Below are positions 52,296 through 62,696 of a DNA stretch of 64,000 nucleotides, piece by piece. Position 1 is the first letter of the stretch, and each line of letters opens with the position of its first letter. The notes beneath the pieces are model-generated. The model did not search any database. It saw only the letters and a program-made list of their open reading frames with translations, and was not told where the DNA came from. The stretch covers positions 97,699 to 161,698 of the forward strand of contig NZ_RQVE01000005.1 in assembly GCF_003992315.1 (NCBI RefSeq), in the 5' to 3' direction. The translations under genes and the position numbers were made by a program. Source of the stretch: Veillonella sp. 3891. GTDB lineage: Bacteria; Bacillota; Negativicutes; Veillonellales; Veillonellaceae.

Positions 52296-55200
52296 TCATC
52301 CAAACAAACTCATTTGCTCATCTTCTGGTAAGTCGCCTAAACAACCTAATTCCACCATACGATTGGCAATGGTTTGAGACATTTTTGTACGTCTTCGCAA
52401 ATCTTTAATAGACAAAAATTCTGCTTGCTCTCGTTCTTCTACGATGGCATCAGCTACTTTTTCACCCAAGCTAGTCACAGCTACAAATGGCGGCAATAAA
52501 GATGTTTCATCTTTAATCATAAACCGTCTTGCTTGTGATTTGTATAATTCTACATTGGCGAAAGAGTAACCTCGCTGTTTCATTTCCAAAGATACCTCTA
52601 AGGCGGACATTAAGTCTTTTTCCTTTTGTGATGCCTCGTACTTAGCGGCTAACGATTTCAACCGTTTAAATTCTTGTTGCTGCTCTTCTAGAGAGCCCAT
52701 CATAATTTTCAAGTCAAAAGCTTTCGCCCGAATAGAAAAATATGATGCATAGAAAGCCAATGGATAATTAATCTTGTACCAGGCAATGCGGAACGCCATC
52801 ATAACGTAAGCCACCGCATGGGCCCGAGGGAATAGATAGGAAATCTTTTTACAAGATGCAATAAACCACTCTGGCACTTGAGCTGCTCGCATTTGATCTT
52901 CATAATCTGTTTGAGCAATCCCCTCTTTGTTACGCTTTTCGATACCCTTCCCTTTACGCACATTTTCCATGACAGAAAAGGCTACATTATCTGCCACACC
53001 ATGGTTGCGCAAAAAGTTCATAATATCGTCACGAGTAGAGATAGCTTCATTCAATTTACAAGTTCCTGTTTTAATCAAGGTTTGTGCATTATCTACCCAT
53101 ACATTGGTCCCATGGGAGAAACCAGAAATCCGCACTAAGTCGGAAAAGGTTTGTGGTTTCGAATCTTCCAGCATAGCCCGTACGAACCCAGTACCTGATT
53201 CAGGTACTGCCAAGGTCGCCACTTTATCCCCTTGCAGTTGGGCTGGTGTCAAGCCTAATGCTTTTGTTGAAGAGAATAGGCTTAATGTAGCTGGATCATC
53301 AAAAGGAATACTAGTAGACGGAATACCCGTCATATCTTCCAACATACGAATGATGGTAGGATCATCATGGCCCAGTATATCTAGCTTGGTCATACGACCT
53401 TCAATAGAGTGATAGTCAAAGTGTGTAGTAATAATACCACTTTCTTTTTTATTGGCTGGATATTGGACTGGCGTAAAATGATGCACATCCATATCTCGTG
53501 GGCAAACCATAATGCCTCCCGGATGCTGACCAGTAGTATTCTTTACTTTTGTAAAGCCAGTAGATAACTTTTCAATAAAGCCTCGTCGTTTTTGTAAGTC
53601 ATTGACATCCGCATATTTGTAGGCATAGCCAATAGCCGTTTTATCCGCAATGGTACCGATTGTTCCTGCTCTAAATACATTATCTCGTCCAAACAATTCT
53701 TCCGTATATTTATGGGCACGACCTTGGTAATCACCAGAGAAGTTCAAGTCAATATCTGGCACCTTATCCCCATGGAATCCCATAAAGATGGCAAATGGGA
53801 TATCGTGTCCATTGGCGATAAGTGGGGCCCCACACTCAGGGCAATTACGACGTGGTAAGTCAAAGCCCCCTGCATATTCCCCTTTTAAGTAGAACTCACT
53901 CCACTTACACTGTGGACACACATAATGCGGTTCCAGTGGATTAACTTCGGTAATATCTGCCATAGTGGCTACGAAGGAAGACCCTACGGAACCACGGGAG
54001 CCTACTAAATACCCATCATCTAAAGATTTTTTTACTAATTTATGAGCGATATAGTACAACACGCCGAAACCATTGCCGATAATACTTTTAAGCTCATAAT
54101 CTAAGCGGTCTTGCACTGTTTTGGGCAAGGGATCTCCATAGATAGACTTCGCTTTGGCATAACACATATCTTCCAAGGCTTTGTCGGCCCCTTCGATTTT
54201 CGGAGAATAGGTACCATTCGGAATAGGTATGATATAATCTATACTTTGTTCCAATGCTCTGGTATTGGTGACTACCACTTGGTAAGCAATGTCTTCTCCT
54301 AAGTAGGCAAACTCTTCCAACATTTCATCAGTAGTACGCATATGCTGATCCGCTTTGTCTTTGGCATCTTTCTCACCGCTTGCTGTGAGCATGATTTCAC
54401 GATACATCTTGTCTTTAGGGTCCATATAATGCACATTCCCTGTAGCTACGACTGGCATTTGCAATGTCTCCCCTAAAGCAACGATACGACGATTTATGTT
54501 TTTTAAGTCTTCCTCATGTTTTAACAAGCCTTCTTTAATAAAGCTCTTATAATTATCATGAGGTTGAATTTCTAAATAATCATAAAATCTAGCAATTTCC
54601 TGCAATTCTTCATCGGTAGCACCGTGAGCCATGGCTTGAATCAATTCTCCAGATTTACAAGCCGTTCCTATAAGAATCCCTTCACGGTGGTCTTCAATCA
54701 CAGCTCTTGGCAATCTTGGGTACTCATCAAAATAATTCAAATGGCTAATAGAAATCATCTTGTACAGATTACGTAAACCTACCATATTTTTTGCAAACAT
54801 AATAATATGATGTGGTATTGATTGGTCCTCTTTTTCAATTAAATAAGCCTCTACGCCATAGAGAATCTTCACACCTTTTTCCAAAGAATAGGCCTGAGCT
54901 TCTGGAAATGCTTGTACCACCCCATGGTCGGTAATCGCTACCGCTGGATGTCCCCACTCTTTCACACGATTTACAATGTCTTTCACCGCCACTAAGGCAT
55001 TTTTCTCGGACATTTTCGTGTGCAAATGAAGTTCTACCCTTGTTTCCTCATGCGTATCCGTGCGTTTTGCATTATCCGTATCTTCCACAGGACGGATGGA
55101 ATCCATATTTAACACATAGTCACGTACAAATTGCTCATCATAGATGACTTCCCCTTTGATTTGCACCTTACCAACAGATTTTAAAATTTTTAACAACTTC

Positions 55201-55994
55201 GGTCCATCTTCAGAAGGGCTGGTGAATCGTTTAATAGCCAAACTATTATGGTCATCCACTAGATGCCCTGTAATAATATACCGTTTTTTAGGCTCCTCAC
55301 CTTTTTCGCGAGCTTTTTGTACAGCTTTGCTATCTTCTTTAGGACGTATTTCTCGTATATCTAAACTGTGAAAGTACCCAGAGATAACAACATTTTCTCC
55401 GGTTCTCACAAAGAAATCATCAGTTCGATGCGAATCTGGTTCATCAAAAGCAGGGCCTAATAGCATGCCATCTTCGGTAGTGAGTTTTCGTCTTCGCATA
55501 GGATAAGGAGAACTCCCCATCACCGTTGGAGTTGGTGTATTAGGTCGATCAATGACTACTGGTGCATCGTATAACTCATCATAATCCGATGACGTCTTGA
55601 TAGTCCCATCTCGGCCCACATAGAGTTCCATTTCATCGAACCTGTTCTCCTCATCCATATCCCAATAGATATCGTAATCTGACAGTTCGTTGGCATGTTG
55701 TAAGAAAAGATACGCATCATCGTCTATCACACTAGGCTCTTGAATGTAACCAGTATAATCACACTCTTGACTATAAGGCATCCGTGTGAGAACAAGCTGG
55801 TTCATAAAATCACCCGTATCCACAAATTCATAGGTGCAGCCAATAGCATGACAAATTTCTTCGATACGATTTTGCACGATTGGATCAAGTTCGCCCTTAG
55901 AGGCAGACCCCCAAATATGTAGTTTTCCATCTTGTATGTAAAAGTAAAAATCTGTTTTAGATTCTCCTCTTCGTACCAAATGATAGTATTTCAT
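52296..55994 (-). CDS. polC: DNA polymerase III alpha subunit PolC, without the exonuclease insertion
   Basis: Gram-positive-type replicative polymerase. The 1232-residue protein has an N-terminal domain, an OB fold (about 190-300), a PHP domain starting VELHLHTKMSEKNALV near 330, the Zn site CPQCKWSEF...CPECGAP near 700, catalytic DKVPDIDLNFSG near 755, a helix-hairpin-helix near 1180, and a clamp-binding end EQMSLFG. In Bacillus PolC the PHP domain is interrupted by a DnaQ-type exonuclease of about 190 residues. Here the sequence passes directly from ILYGVEAYLIE to HHIIMFAKNMVGLRN, so the exonuclease is absent. GGGAG precedes the ATG. Confidence 0.95.
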   Translation of the reverse strand: MKYYHLVRRGESKTDFYFYIQDGKLHIWGSASKGELDPIVQNRIEEICHAIGCTYEFVDTGDFMNQLVLTRMPYSQECDYTGYIQEPSVIDDDAYLFLQHANELSDYDIYWDMDEENRFDEMELYVGRDGTIKTSSDYDELYDAPVVIDRPNTPTPTVMGSSPYPMRRRKLTTEDGMLLGPAFDEPDSHRTDDFFVRTGENVVISGYFHSLDIREIRPKEDSKAVQKAREKGEEPKKRYIITGHLVDDHNSLAIKRFTSPSEDGPKLLKILKSVGKVQIKGEVIYDEQFVRDYVLNMDSIRPVEDTDNAKRTDTHEETRVELHLHTKMSEKNALVAVKDIVNRVKEWGHPAVAITDHGVVQAFPEAQAYSLEKGVKILYGVEAYLIEKEDQSIPHHIIMFAKNMVGLRNLYKMISISHLNYFDEYPRLPRAVIEDHREGILIGTACKSGELIQAMAHGATDEELQEIARFYDYLEIQPHDNYKSFIKEGLLKHEEDLKNINRRIVALGETLQMPVVATGNVHYMDPKDKMYREIMLTASGEKDAKDKADQHMRTTDEMLEEFAYLGEDIAYQVVVTNTRALEQSIDYIIPIPNGTYSPKIEGADKALEDMCYAKAKSIYGDPLPKTVQDRLDYELKSIIGNGFGVLYYIAHKLVKKSLDDGYLVGSRGSVGSSFVATMADITEVNPLEPHYVCPQCKWSEFYLKGEYAGGFDLPRRNCPECGAPLIANGHDIPFAIFMGFHGDKVPDIDLNFSGDYQGRAHKYTEELFGRDNVFRAGTIGTIADKTAIGYAYKYADVNDLQKRRGFIEKLSTGFTKVKNTTGQHPGGIMVCPRDMDVHHFTPVQYPANKKESGIITTHFDYHSIEGRMTKLDILGHDDPTIIRMLEDMTGIPSTSIPFDDPATLSLFSSTKALGLTPAQLQGDKVATLAVPESGTGFVRAMLEDSKPQTFSDLVRISGFSHGTNVWVDNAQTLIKTGTCKLNEAISTRDDIMNFLRNHGVADNVAFSVMENVRKGKGIEKRNKEGIAQTDYEDQMRAAQVPEWFIASCKKISYLFPRAHAVAYVMMAFRIAWYKINYPLAFYASYFSIRAKAFDLKIMMGSLEEQQQEFKRLKSLAAKYEASQKEKDLMSALEVSLEMKQRGYSFANVELYKSQARRFMIKDETSLLPPFVAVTSLGEKVADAIVEEREQAEFLSIKDLRRRTKMSQTIANRMVELGCLGDLPEDEQMSLFG

Positions 55995-56018
55995 CGTACT
56001 ACTCCCTTATTGATTCAA

Positions 56019-57371
56019 CTATCCATTCTTTTCACTAGAATCCTCTTGGCGTTTTTTTACCACATTAGGTCCTGTTACTAGAACTGTATCCACTGGTTCA
56101 TAATAAGAGTTAAAAGTATACGTAGAAGAGCGACCATCGCCATATACTATGGTTCGAGTCGTATCTACAGAAATTCCCTCATGACCTGCTTCCTCAACAG
56201 TTTCTTCTTTCACAGTGTCATCAATTTTTTCTATCTTTTTATTAGGAATTTTTTGTTCCTTGCCTTTCGTGATACTAACGGATTGTGGTACATCTTCTTT
56301 CGCTCCTAGAATAGTGATGGTCACATAGCCAGCGCCCTCTTCGGCAATCACATAGATAGGATGGGCATAAGGATTTTTAAATTGAAAGTCTATATAGCCC
56401 CACGCCACAGTAGCATCTAACCCAACTGAAATATAGGACACTGGTGCAAAATGCGTATCACGTTCTACAATATCCATACCAGATAATAATGCCGTATTGA
56501 ACAAGGTAGAGCTTACTTGACATATGCCGCCACCAATACCTGGCACTAATCGCCCGCCCATAAATACAGGCGCATCATCATAGCCCGCTTCAGGAGTACG
56601 TTCTCCTACCACTTGATTGAAGGAGAAAATACCACCTGCAGGAATCAAGGTTTGATGAATTTTTTGAGATGCTAAATGAATATTATGAGCTCGACTTGTA
56701 TTAGATCCATCAAAATACGTCGTGAAAGACCCTAATATGGACGTAATAGACACTAAATCTTTATCCGTTATCGTAGGCTGTGCAGACTCATTGATAACAA
56801 GTTCTAGGGTCTCTATCTTCCCTTCTTGTAGCTGTTCTTGCAAACGTCTCATCGTAGCTGTCACATCCAATTTACGTCCTACCTTAGCTGGCTGATGTAC
56901 CACTGTGTTACCTTCTAAAGTAACAGTGGCATTGGCCCCTACTTGTCCCATAGCCTTAGCATAATTCATAAAGTAGGACTCAGCCATAGGTCCATCTACT
57001 TTATAGCGAATGTTCATCTCCTTTCCATGGAGCAACGCATCCACTCGGTGCATGACATAAGTCATGACATCACTTTCATAGCCATAAGCCATTACATCAG
57101 TGACAGTTCCTATTCTATCTATGGTAATTCCTAAATCCGCTAGATAAATAGTTGTTTCTTTTCCCTTAGGATCCACTATACGAATCGATTGTGATTGTGT
57201 ATTCCGCTCTTGTAGGTAGCTATCTACTTCATCCATGCTTTGATGGGATAGACTATGACCGTCTAAGGTTAATCCATAAATAGTCTTTCCTGTAGGCCAT
57301 GCAAGCCCTGTTACAGCTCCCCCCACGACAGCTACGAAGGCTGCCACAGTGGCAATATACTTTCCTTTCAT
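56019..57371 (-). CDS. VanW-family membrane-anchored exported protein
   Basis: A 450-residue protein with an N-terminal membrane anchor, two peptidoglycan-binding-4-type repeats in the first half, then the VanW domain (SQKIHQTLIPAGGIFSFNQ near residue 230, GRLVPGIGGGICQVSSTLFN near 275) and a C-terminal G5-like beta segment. VanW proteins are linked to envelope or wall functions; the reaction is unknown. The ATG at 57371 has TAGGAG upstream. Gap to holA is 7 nt. Confidence 0.85.
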   Translation of the reverse strand: MKGKYIATVAAFVAVVGGAVTGLAWPTGKTIYGLTLDGHSLSHQSMDEVDSYLQERNTQSQSIRIVDPKGKETTIYLADLGITIDRIGTVTDVMAYGYESDVMTYVMHRVDALLHGKEMNIRYKVDGPMAESYFMNYAKAMGQVGANATVTLEGNTVVHQPAKVGRKLDVTATMRRLQEQLQEGKIETLELVINESAQPTITDKDLVSITSILGSFTTYFDGSNTSRAHNIHLASQKIHQTLIPAGGIFSFNQVVGERTPEAGYDDAPVFMGGRLVPGIGGGICQVSSTLFNTALLSGMDIVERDTHFAPVSYISVGLDATVAWGYIDFQFKNPYAHPIYVIAEEGAGYVTITILGAKEDVPQSVSITKGKEQKIPNKKIEKIDDTVKEETVEEAGHEGISVDTTRTIVYGDGRSSTYTFNSYYEPVDTVLVTGPNVVKKRQEDSSEKNG

Positions 57372-57378
57372 ACTTCTC

Positions 57379-58347
57379 CTAGTTTGCACAATAGGCTAAA
57401 CAAATATCTTGAAATTGACTCATATCTGCTATACCTTGACGGCTTTGTAAAATTAAATGATACAGCTGGCTAATCAACTTTGCCACCGCTGGAATTTGAA
57501 TTTTTCGGCGCGCTTCAAAGGCTAATTTAATGGTATAAGGATTGGCTTTCATCCCCTTTTCCTTAAATAAACTTTGAATCTCAGGTAATGTCATCCCATA
57601 ATAGGCACATTCACTAACCATGAGCTGCAAATGCATTTGATTATGCACATAGGCCATCGCCATATCTACACTTTTATTCTTAAGCATAGATGGAAATAAA
57701 TCTAGCAACGTTCGTGCATCTTTAGCCAATAAAGCATCTTTAAAGCGGAAAATATTTTTCTCTCCAAAGTCTGTCATATGCTCTTTCAAAAATGACGCTG
57801 TTATGGATTCTCCTTTATTGAGTAAGAGGAACAATCGATCAAATTCTGTGCGCAAAAATGCTAAGGGCACATCTTTCCACAAATCTACCAAGTCACGTAC
57901 ATATGCCATGCCATCAGGATCTATCTTTTGCTTATGCGCCTTACAATATTGTTGTATCCACTGAAAGAGAGCTTCTCCATCTACTTTTTCAAACTTAAAG
58001 GATTCTACAGCTCCCAAAAACGCTTTATTTCCTTGTAGCCGTCCATCAATAGTTTCGGTATACACTAGAATAATAGGGTCTTCTCCACTATAACTTTGTA
58101 AATAATCTCGCAAACCTTGCCATTCTGGAGCCATCTTTTTCTTCGGTTTATCAAAGATAGGCAAATGGACAAGCAAAAATACTCGTGGTTCACCAAAGAG
58201 GGATACTTCTTGTAATTGTCCTAAAATAGAACCGGGACCTTGCTCCTCACGCAAGGTAAGCAAGGTCCGATCTGTATATTGATGTAAGAGATTCTGTTTT
58301 TTTTCTTCTAATAATTGTGGTTCATCTCCATAGAGTAATGTAACCAT
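57379..58347 (-). CDS. holA: DNA polymerase III delta subunit
   Basis: Clamp-loader subunit that opens the sliding clamp. The 322-residue protein has the HolA pattern: MVTLLYGDEPQLLEEKK at the start, PRVFLLVHLPIF near 57, IILVYTE near 92, and the C-terminal helical collar LISQLYHLILQSRQG near 290. It is placed after comEC, as in many Firmicutes. Close neighbours polC and holA both serve the replisome. Confidence 0.9.
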   Translation of the reverse strand: MVTLLYGDEPQLLEEKKQNLLHQYTDRTLLTLREEQGPGSILGQLQEVSLFGEPRVFLLVHLPIFDKPKKKMAPEWQGLRDYLQSYSGEDPIILVYTETIDGRLQGNKAFLGAVESFKFEKVDGEALFQWIQQYCKAHKQKIDPDGMAYVRDLVDLWKDVPLAFLRTEFDRLFLLLNKGESITASFLKEHMTDFGEKNIFRFKDALLAKDARTLLDLFPSMLKNKSVDMAMAYVHNQMHLQLMVSECAYYGMTLPEIQSLFKEKGMKANPYTIKLAFEARRKIQIPAVAKLISQLYHLILQSRQGIADMSQFQDICLAYCAN

Positions 58348-58357
58348 CTGTCACCTC

Positions 58358-60568
58358 TTATAATGTTACTACATTGTCTTCATCACTGCCTACAATATAC
58401 ACGCCTTCCTCTACATCAAATTGACTATGCAAGGTACTCCATACGATAAACTGCGTTATCCCTTGTTCTTGATAGTGCAACAATTGATTACTAGCTGTGA
58501 GGCCATATATTGTATTCATTTCTCTCTTAGTATTATACACTATTTCTTGAACTTTTTCTCCTTCTTTTCTAGGGTGAAAATGAAACTTTCTCTGTCCTGT
58601 TACGATAATTTCATAGCCTGCTTTGGTATGAAGTTGTACAGATAGCCAATCTAGTGTTAGCTCTTTACCAGCTTGTCCTTTACTGTATAGATGTTCTAAG
58701 GTATCAACATGCGTATATCCCTTCTGATACCCCTCTATAAAAACACCATTCCACTGACTAAATCCACGATGATGCAAGGCATCTACACATTGTTTCATAG
58801 CTCGCGGTGAAATATCGCCATTCTTAGCATCTATATAGAGGTATGCCTCCCTATGAAAGCCTGTTTTGCAGATCATGAAAGCTGGTCCTGAAGAGATAGC
58901 GATAGGCACCACTTGTACCGTTGGTTTCACATAGGATAGTCCTAAGGGCAACATACCTAGTACTAATAGTGCAATGCTAGCAATCCTATTCCATGCTACT
59001 TGAATAGGCGCTTTCAGTGCCAATAGCCAATATACATACCCTACGCCCATATACCATACTACCACTAACCACAACTGCATGGGCGGTGACCACAATAATC
59101 CTAGATTACGGATAGCAAATAAAAGAGACATGCTGGCTTTCAAAATAAAACCTAAGAGGGACCACCCTAATGTAAAGGTAAATACTACATTAAGCAAAGA
59201 TAGGCACAGTCCTACAATGATGGCTATATCTAACAAGGGACCTACAATCAGATTAGACAAGATACTAAGAAAGCTGAGAATATGAAAATAATACAATTCT
59301 ATAGGAAAGATGAGAACTTGTGCGGATATACATAGGGCGATACCTTTTGAGATAGGATTCGGCGGAAACAATCGATACACATAGGGATACAATCCAATGA
59401 TGCCCAAGGTGGACCCAAAGGATAAAACAAAACTAATATCTACCGCGAACAATGGTTTCCACAACAGCAAACATAAGGCAGATAATAAGAGCGCATGTAA
59501 CGCCCGATACGTACCGCCATGCATAACTACGTATCCGCTTAATAGCCCCATCATGGCAGAGCGTAATACTGGTGGGCTCCAGCCCACAATCGTACAGTAC
59601 AGTAAAATCAAAGTACAGGTGATGGAAAATTCTATACCTTTACGTAACTGCAATCGTTGTAGCAAGGTCGAAATAATGAGAAATAACAAAGCAATATGTG
59701 AGCCCGATACCGACAAAATATGGATAAGCCCTGTTTCACTGAATAACTTCACCATTGTTTCTGGCAACATAGTATATTGACCACCCAATACTAAGGAAGA
59801 GCCTAAGATAGATATGGATGGATCCAAATTCTCTTCAAATTGTTGCGCCACCCAATGATGAACCTTATCTAAGTAAGCACCGATAGTATACCCCGCATCA
59901 ACTAGCCGTATACTTAGGGTTTTCTCTACTGTATAGGTACCTTCTATAGTTCCTTGGTACAAATTGCCTTGTAGCCCATCATTGATATGTCTCGTTTTCA
60001 TAGACAACGCACCACTTTGCTCATAATACGTAAAGCCTTTCACGGTACCACGAATGATGTAGCGGTCTCCCATATGAATTGTTGGCTCTCCTGGTACATA
60101 CACTCGAATACTGCCCTTTGCTGGAACATGCTCTGTAGTGCCATTTTTATCGACATCCATTCCTTCCACAGTAGCATCTACCATGGTCATAATCCCATCT
60201 AAAGTCACAGTAGACTGTGGATTGCTAGTGAACTGTACATAATAAGCACCATCGGCACCATAATAGAAAGGTCTATCTTCAAAATAGTGTGTAATGACTC
60301 GATCTGTATGTATATATCCTATGCTTGCAAACGTACACATAATGCCTACCATGGCTACTACATATCGTAACGATGTATAGGTAGGTTTATTTCGTTGTTC
60401 ATACCCACGTAATCCTACTATCCCAAAGATACCAAATATAGTAATAATACTTAACCAATGCATGAGGTAGGTATGTAATTCATTTTGATATAATCCAATA
60501 CAAATGCCTAATAGTATTCCCAATATGCTAGTAATACCTAAGTCTATTGGCTTTGGTAACCATTTCAT
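58358..60568 (-). CDS. comEC: Competence protein ComEC (DNA uptake channel) with degenerate C-terminal domain
   Basis: Membrane channel for single-stranded DNA during transformation. The 736-residue protein has N-terminal helices, an OB-like DUF4131 domain (about 80-230), and the competence core with GLIHILSVSGSHIALL near residue 280 and WSPPVLRSAMMGLLSGY near 333. The C-terminal part (about 570-736) should be a metallo-beta-lactamase-like domain, but the HxHxDH motif is missing; the matching place reads EGYQKGYTHVDTLEHL. Overlaps comEA as ATGA. Its presence with comEA fits natural competence, known in Veillonella. Confidence 0.88.
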   Translation of the reverse strand: MKWLPKPIDLGITSILGILLGICIGLYQNELHTYLMHWLSIITIFGIFGIVGLRGYEQRNKPTYTSLRYVVAMVGIMCTFASIGYIHTDRVITHYFEDRPFYYGADGAYYVQFTSNPQSTVTLDGIMTMVDATVEGMDVDKNGTTEHVPAKGSIRVYVPGEPTIHMGDRYIIRGTVKGFTYYEQSGALSMKTRHINDGLQGNLYQGTIEGTYTVEKTLSIRLVDAGYTIGAYLDKVHHWVAQQFEENLDPSISILGSSLVLGGQYTMLPETMVKLFSETGLIHILSVSGSHIALLFLIISTLLQRLQLRKGIEFSITCTLILLYCTIVGWSPPVLRSAMMGLLSGYVVMHGGTYRALHALLLSALCLLLWKPLFAVDISFVLSFGSTLGIIGLYPYVYRLFPPNPISKGIALCISAQVLIFPIELYYFHILSFLSILSNLIVGPLLDIAIIVGLCLSLLNVVFTFTLGWSLLGFILKASMSLLFAIRNLGLLWSPPMQLWLVVVWYMGVGYVYWLLALKAPIQVAWNRIASIALLVLGMLPLGLSYVKPTVQVVPIAISSGPAFMICKTGFHREAYLYIDAKNGDISPRAMKQCVDALHHRGFSQWNGVFIEGYQKGYTHVDTLEHLYSKGQAGKELTLDWLSVQLHTKAGYEIIVTGQRKFHFHPRKEGEKVQEIVYNTKREMNTIYGLTASNQLLHYQEQGITQFIVWSTLHSQFDVEEGVYIVGSDEDNVVTL

Positions 60569-61167
60569 AATCGCACTTTCTCCACAATTTTTTTATACAA
60601 TGCTGGACCTATGCCCTTCACATGTCGTAATTCTTCTAAACTCTTAAAGGGACCATGCTCTTGACGATAGTCCACAATCTTCTTAGCCATCTTCGGTCCT
60701 ATACCAGATACTTTTTGTAACTCTGCTTCCGATCCATCATTAATGGATATGTTTTGTTTCCGTAATAATTCTTCTGGGCTACCGTGAAAATTAAAGTCTA
60801 CATGAATATGTGTACTTTCTTCTAAGGTATCCTGTAGCTGTAGATGATTGACATCTGCGTAAGGCAATAGTCCTTTACTCGTCTCAATAGCCGCTTTCAC
60901 TGTTGCAGGGCTTTGTAGTTCATACAACCCCGGTTCTTCTACAGCGCCTGTAACATACACCAAAATTGTAGTTGCTTTCGTTTCCTTCTCCACTGGGCCA
61001 CCTCGGTCCCCTTTTTCTGATTGTTTCACAATCTTTGGAGTACCTGATGGTAATTCATCGCCTTTCATGGGTGTATCTGCTATAATAAGATAGTATCCAC
61101 ATACACACAGTAGGAATAGGAATAGACATAGGATGATGCCAATTCGTTTTTGATTTGTTACTTTCAT
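60565..61167 (-). CDS. comEA: Competence DNA-binding protein ComEA
   Basis: Binds DNA at the cell surface or periplasm and hands it to ComEC. The 200-residue protein has one N-terminal membrane anchor (about residues 8-27), an SLBB domain (ILVYVTGAVEEPGLYEL near 75), and a C-terminal helix-hairpin-helix pair (LQKVSGIGPKMAKKIVDYR near 150 and LRHVKGIGPALYKKIV near 180). The ATG at 61167 is preceded by AAAGGATG; an in-frame TTG at 61185 is less likely. First gene of the minus-strand com-polC run. Confidence 0.93.
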   Translation of the reverse strand: MKVTNQKRIGIILCLFLFLLCVCGYYLIIADTPMKGDELPSGTPKIVKQSEKGDRGGPVEKETKATTILVYVTGAVEEPGLYELQSPATVKAAIETSKGLLPYADVNHLQLQDTLEESTHIHVDFNFHGSPEELLRKQNISINDGSEAELQKVSGIGPKMAKKIVDYRQEHGPFKSLEELRHVKGIGPALYKKIVEKVRL

Positions 61168-61252
61168 TCTATCACATCCTTTCAAGCAAAAGGTTCGTCA
61201 TAGATGAGTCATATCCTTTAAAATTTACTACCAGTATATATTCGGAGGTATT

Positions 61253-62479
61253 ATGAAAGAAGATTTACAACAATATGCCCGTCTTTTACTACAAGAAGGT
61301 GTCAATTTACAACAAGACCAACTGTTGGTCATCAACGGAGATGTTGAAAATAAAGATTTTGTATATATCGTTGTGGACGAAGCCTATGCACTTGGCGCCA
61401 AAGATGTGCACATTAATTGGCGTAGCACTATCACAGCTAAGTCTCGTTTATCCAATGTAAAAGATGAGGTCTTATCTAATCCCGCGCCTTGGATTAAAGA
61501 TATGTATCACTATATCCTTGATTCCAACGCCTGTATTTTATCCTTAATCAGTGCGAATCCATTTGCTTATGAAGGTGTGCCCTCTGAAAAAATCGCTCTC
61601 GCCTCTCGTAGCATGGGCAAGTTAACTAAATTTTACCACGAGGCCATTATGGATTCTACCCTTACTTGGTGTGTAGCCTCAGTAGCCACTCTCACATGGG
61701 CTGATTTGCTTGGTTATGAGGGCACAGAAGAAGAAAAAATCAACCACTTATGGAATACTATCTTTACCTTATGTCGTATGAAACACGTACCAGAAGAAGA
61801 ATCCTTCCCCAACCATTTAGATCGCCTTGCTAAGCGCACCAAAACACTGAATGATTTACAGTTGGTATCCTTACATTATACCTGTCCAAACGGCACAGAC
61901 TTAACTTTACAAATGCCAGAAGGGCACTTATGGTTAGGTGGTAAAGAATCGTCTAAAAAAGGAATTATCTTTGATGCCAACATTCCAACAGAAGAAGTAT
62001 TTTCTGCACCGCACTATACAGGTGCCAATGGCATCGTGTATTCTACGAAACCATTAATCTATGATGGAAACCGTATCGAAGATTTCCACATCACATTCAA
62101 AGACGGAAAAGTCGTTGACTACGATGCCAAGCTAGGACGAGAGTATTTAACAAATCTGATTGAGACAGATGAAAATTCTTGCTATTTAGGAGAAGTAGCT
62201 CTTGTAGACCACTACTCCCCTATTAGCCAATCCAATATGATTTTCTTTGAAACCTTGTACGATGAAAATGCATCTTGTCACTTGGCATTAGGTGCTGCCT
62301 ATCCAACTTGTTTGGAACATAGCGATGGATTATCTCAAGAAGAGTTACGTGCTCGTGGACTAAATACATCCTTAGTTCATACGGACTTTATGATTGGTCA
62401 CGAAAACATGAACATCATGGGCACTACAAAAGATGGGAAAACAGTTCCTATTATGATTGAAGGAAGATTGCAGGTATAG
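61253..62479 (+). CDS. M29-family aminopeptidase
   Basis: Metallo-aminopeptidase of the AmpS/thermophilic aminopeptidase T family. The 408-residue protein has the metal ligand region NIPTEEVFSAP near residue 247, GEVALVD near 316, ENASCHLALGAAYP near 340 and VHTDFMIG near 375, the set of Glu, His and Asp residues expected. It probably trims peptides in the cytoplasm. GGAGG lies 4 nt upstream. It is transcribed divergently from comEA across an 85-nt gap. Confidence 0.92.
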   Translation: MKEDLQQYARLLLQEGVNLQQDQLLVINGDVENKDFVYIVVDEAYALGAKDVHINWRSTITAKSRLSNVKDEVLSNPAPWIKDMYHYILDSNACILSLISANPFAYEGVPSEKIALASRSMGKLTKFYHEAIMDSTLTWCVASVATLTWADLLGYEGTEEEKINHLWNTIFTLCRMKHVPEEESFPNHLDRLAKRTKTLNDLQLVSLHYTCPNGTDLTLQMPEGHLWLGGKESSKKGIIFDANIPTEEVFSAPHYTGANGIVYSTKPLIYDGNRIEDFHITFKDGKVVDYDAKLGREYLTNLIETDENSCYLGEVALVDHYSPISQSNMIFFETLYDENASCHLALGAAYPTCLEHSDGLSQEELRARGLNTSLVHTDFMIGHENMNIMGTTKDGKTVPIMIEGRLQV

Positions 62480-62580
62480 GAAAACTCTATTTACATAATA
62501 CTATACTTTTTCCCTTGCAATCATCAGAACTTCCCCACTTATTGGAGTCTGTAAGGACTAACATATAGTAATATAAAAAA

Positions 62581-62615
62581 GAGGTACATTGCATCACAGC
62601 AATGCGCCTCTTTTT
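62581..62615. terminator. Bidirectional terminator between the M29 gene and the HAD gene
   Basis: GAGG-TAC-ATTGC pairs with GCAAT-GCG-CCTC, flanked by AAAAAA and TTTTT. It lies 100 nt past the M29 stop and 80 nt past the HAD stop. Confidence 0.85.
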
Positions 62616-62696
62616 GTTTGCCTAAGTTTCATATGTACGTATCTAGTATCAACTAACGTCCTTATGAGCATCTCATAGTAAATTAATGTGTAGAGC

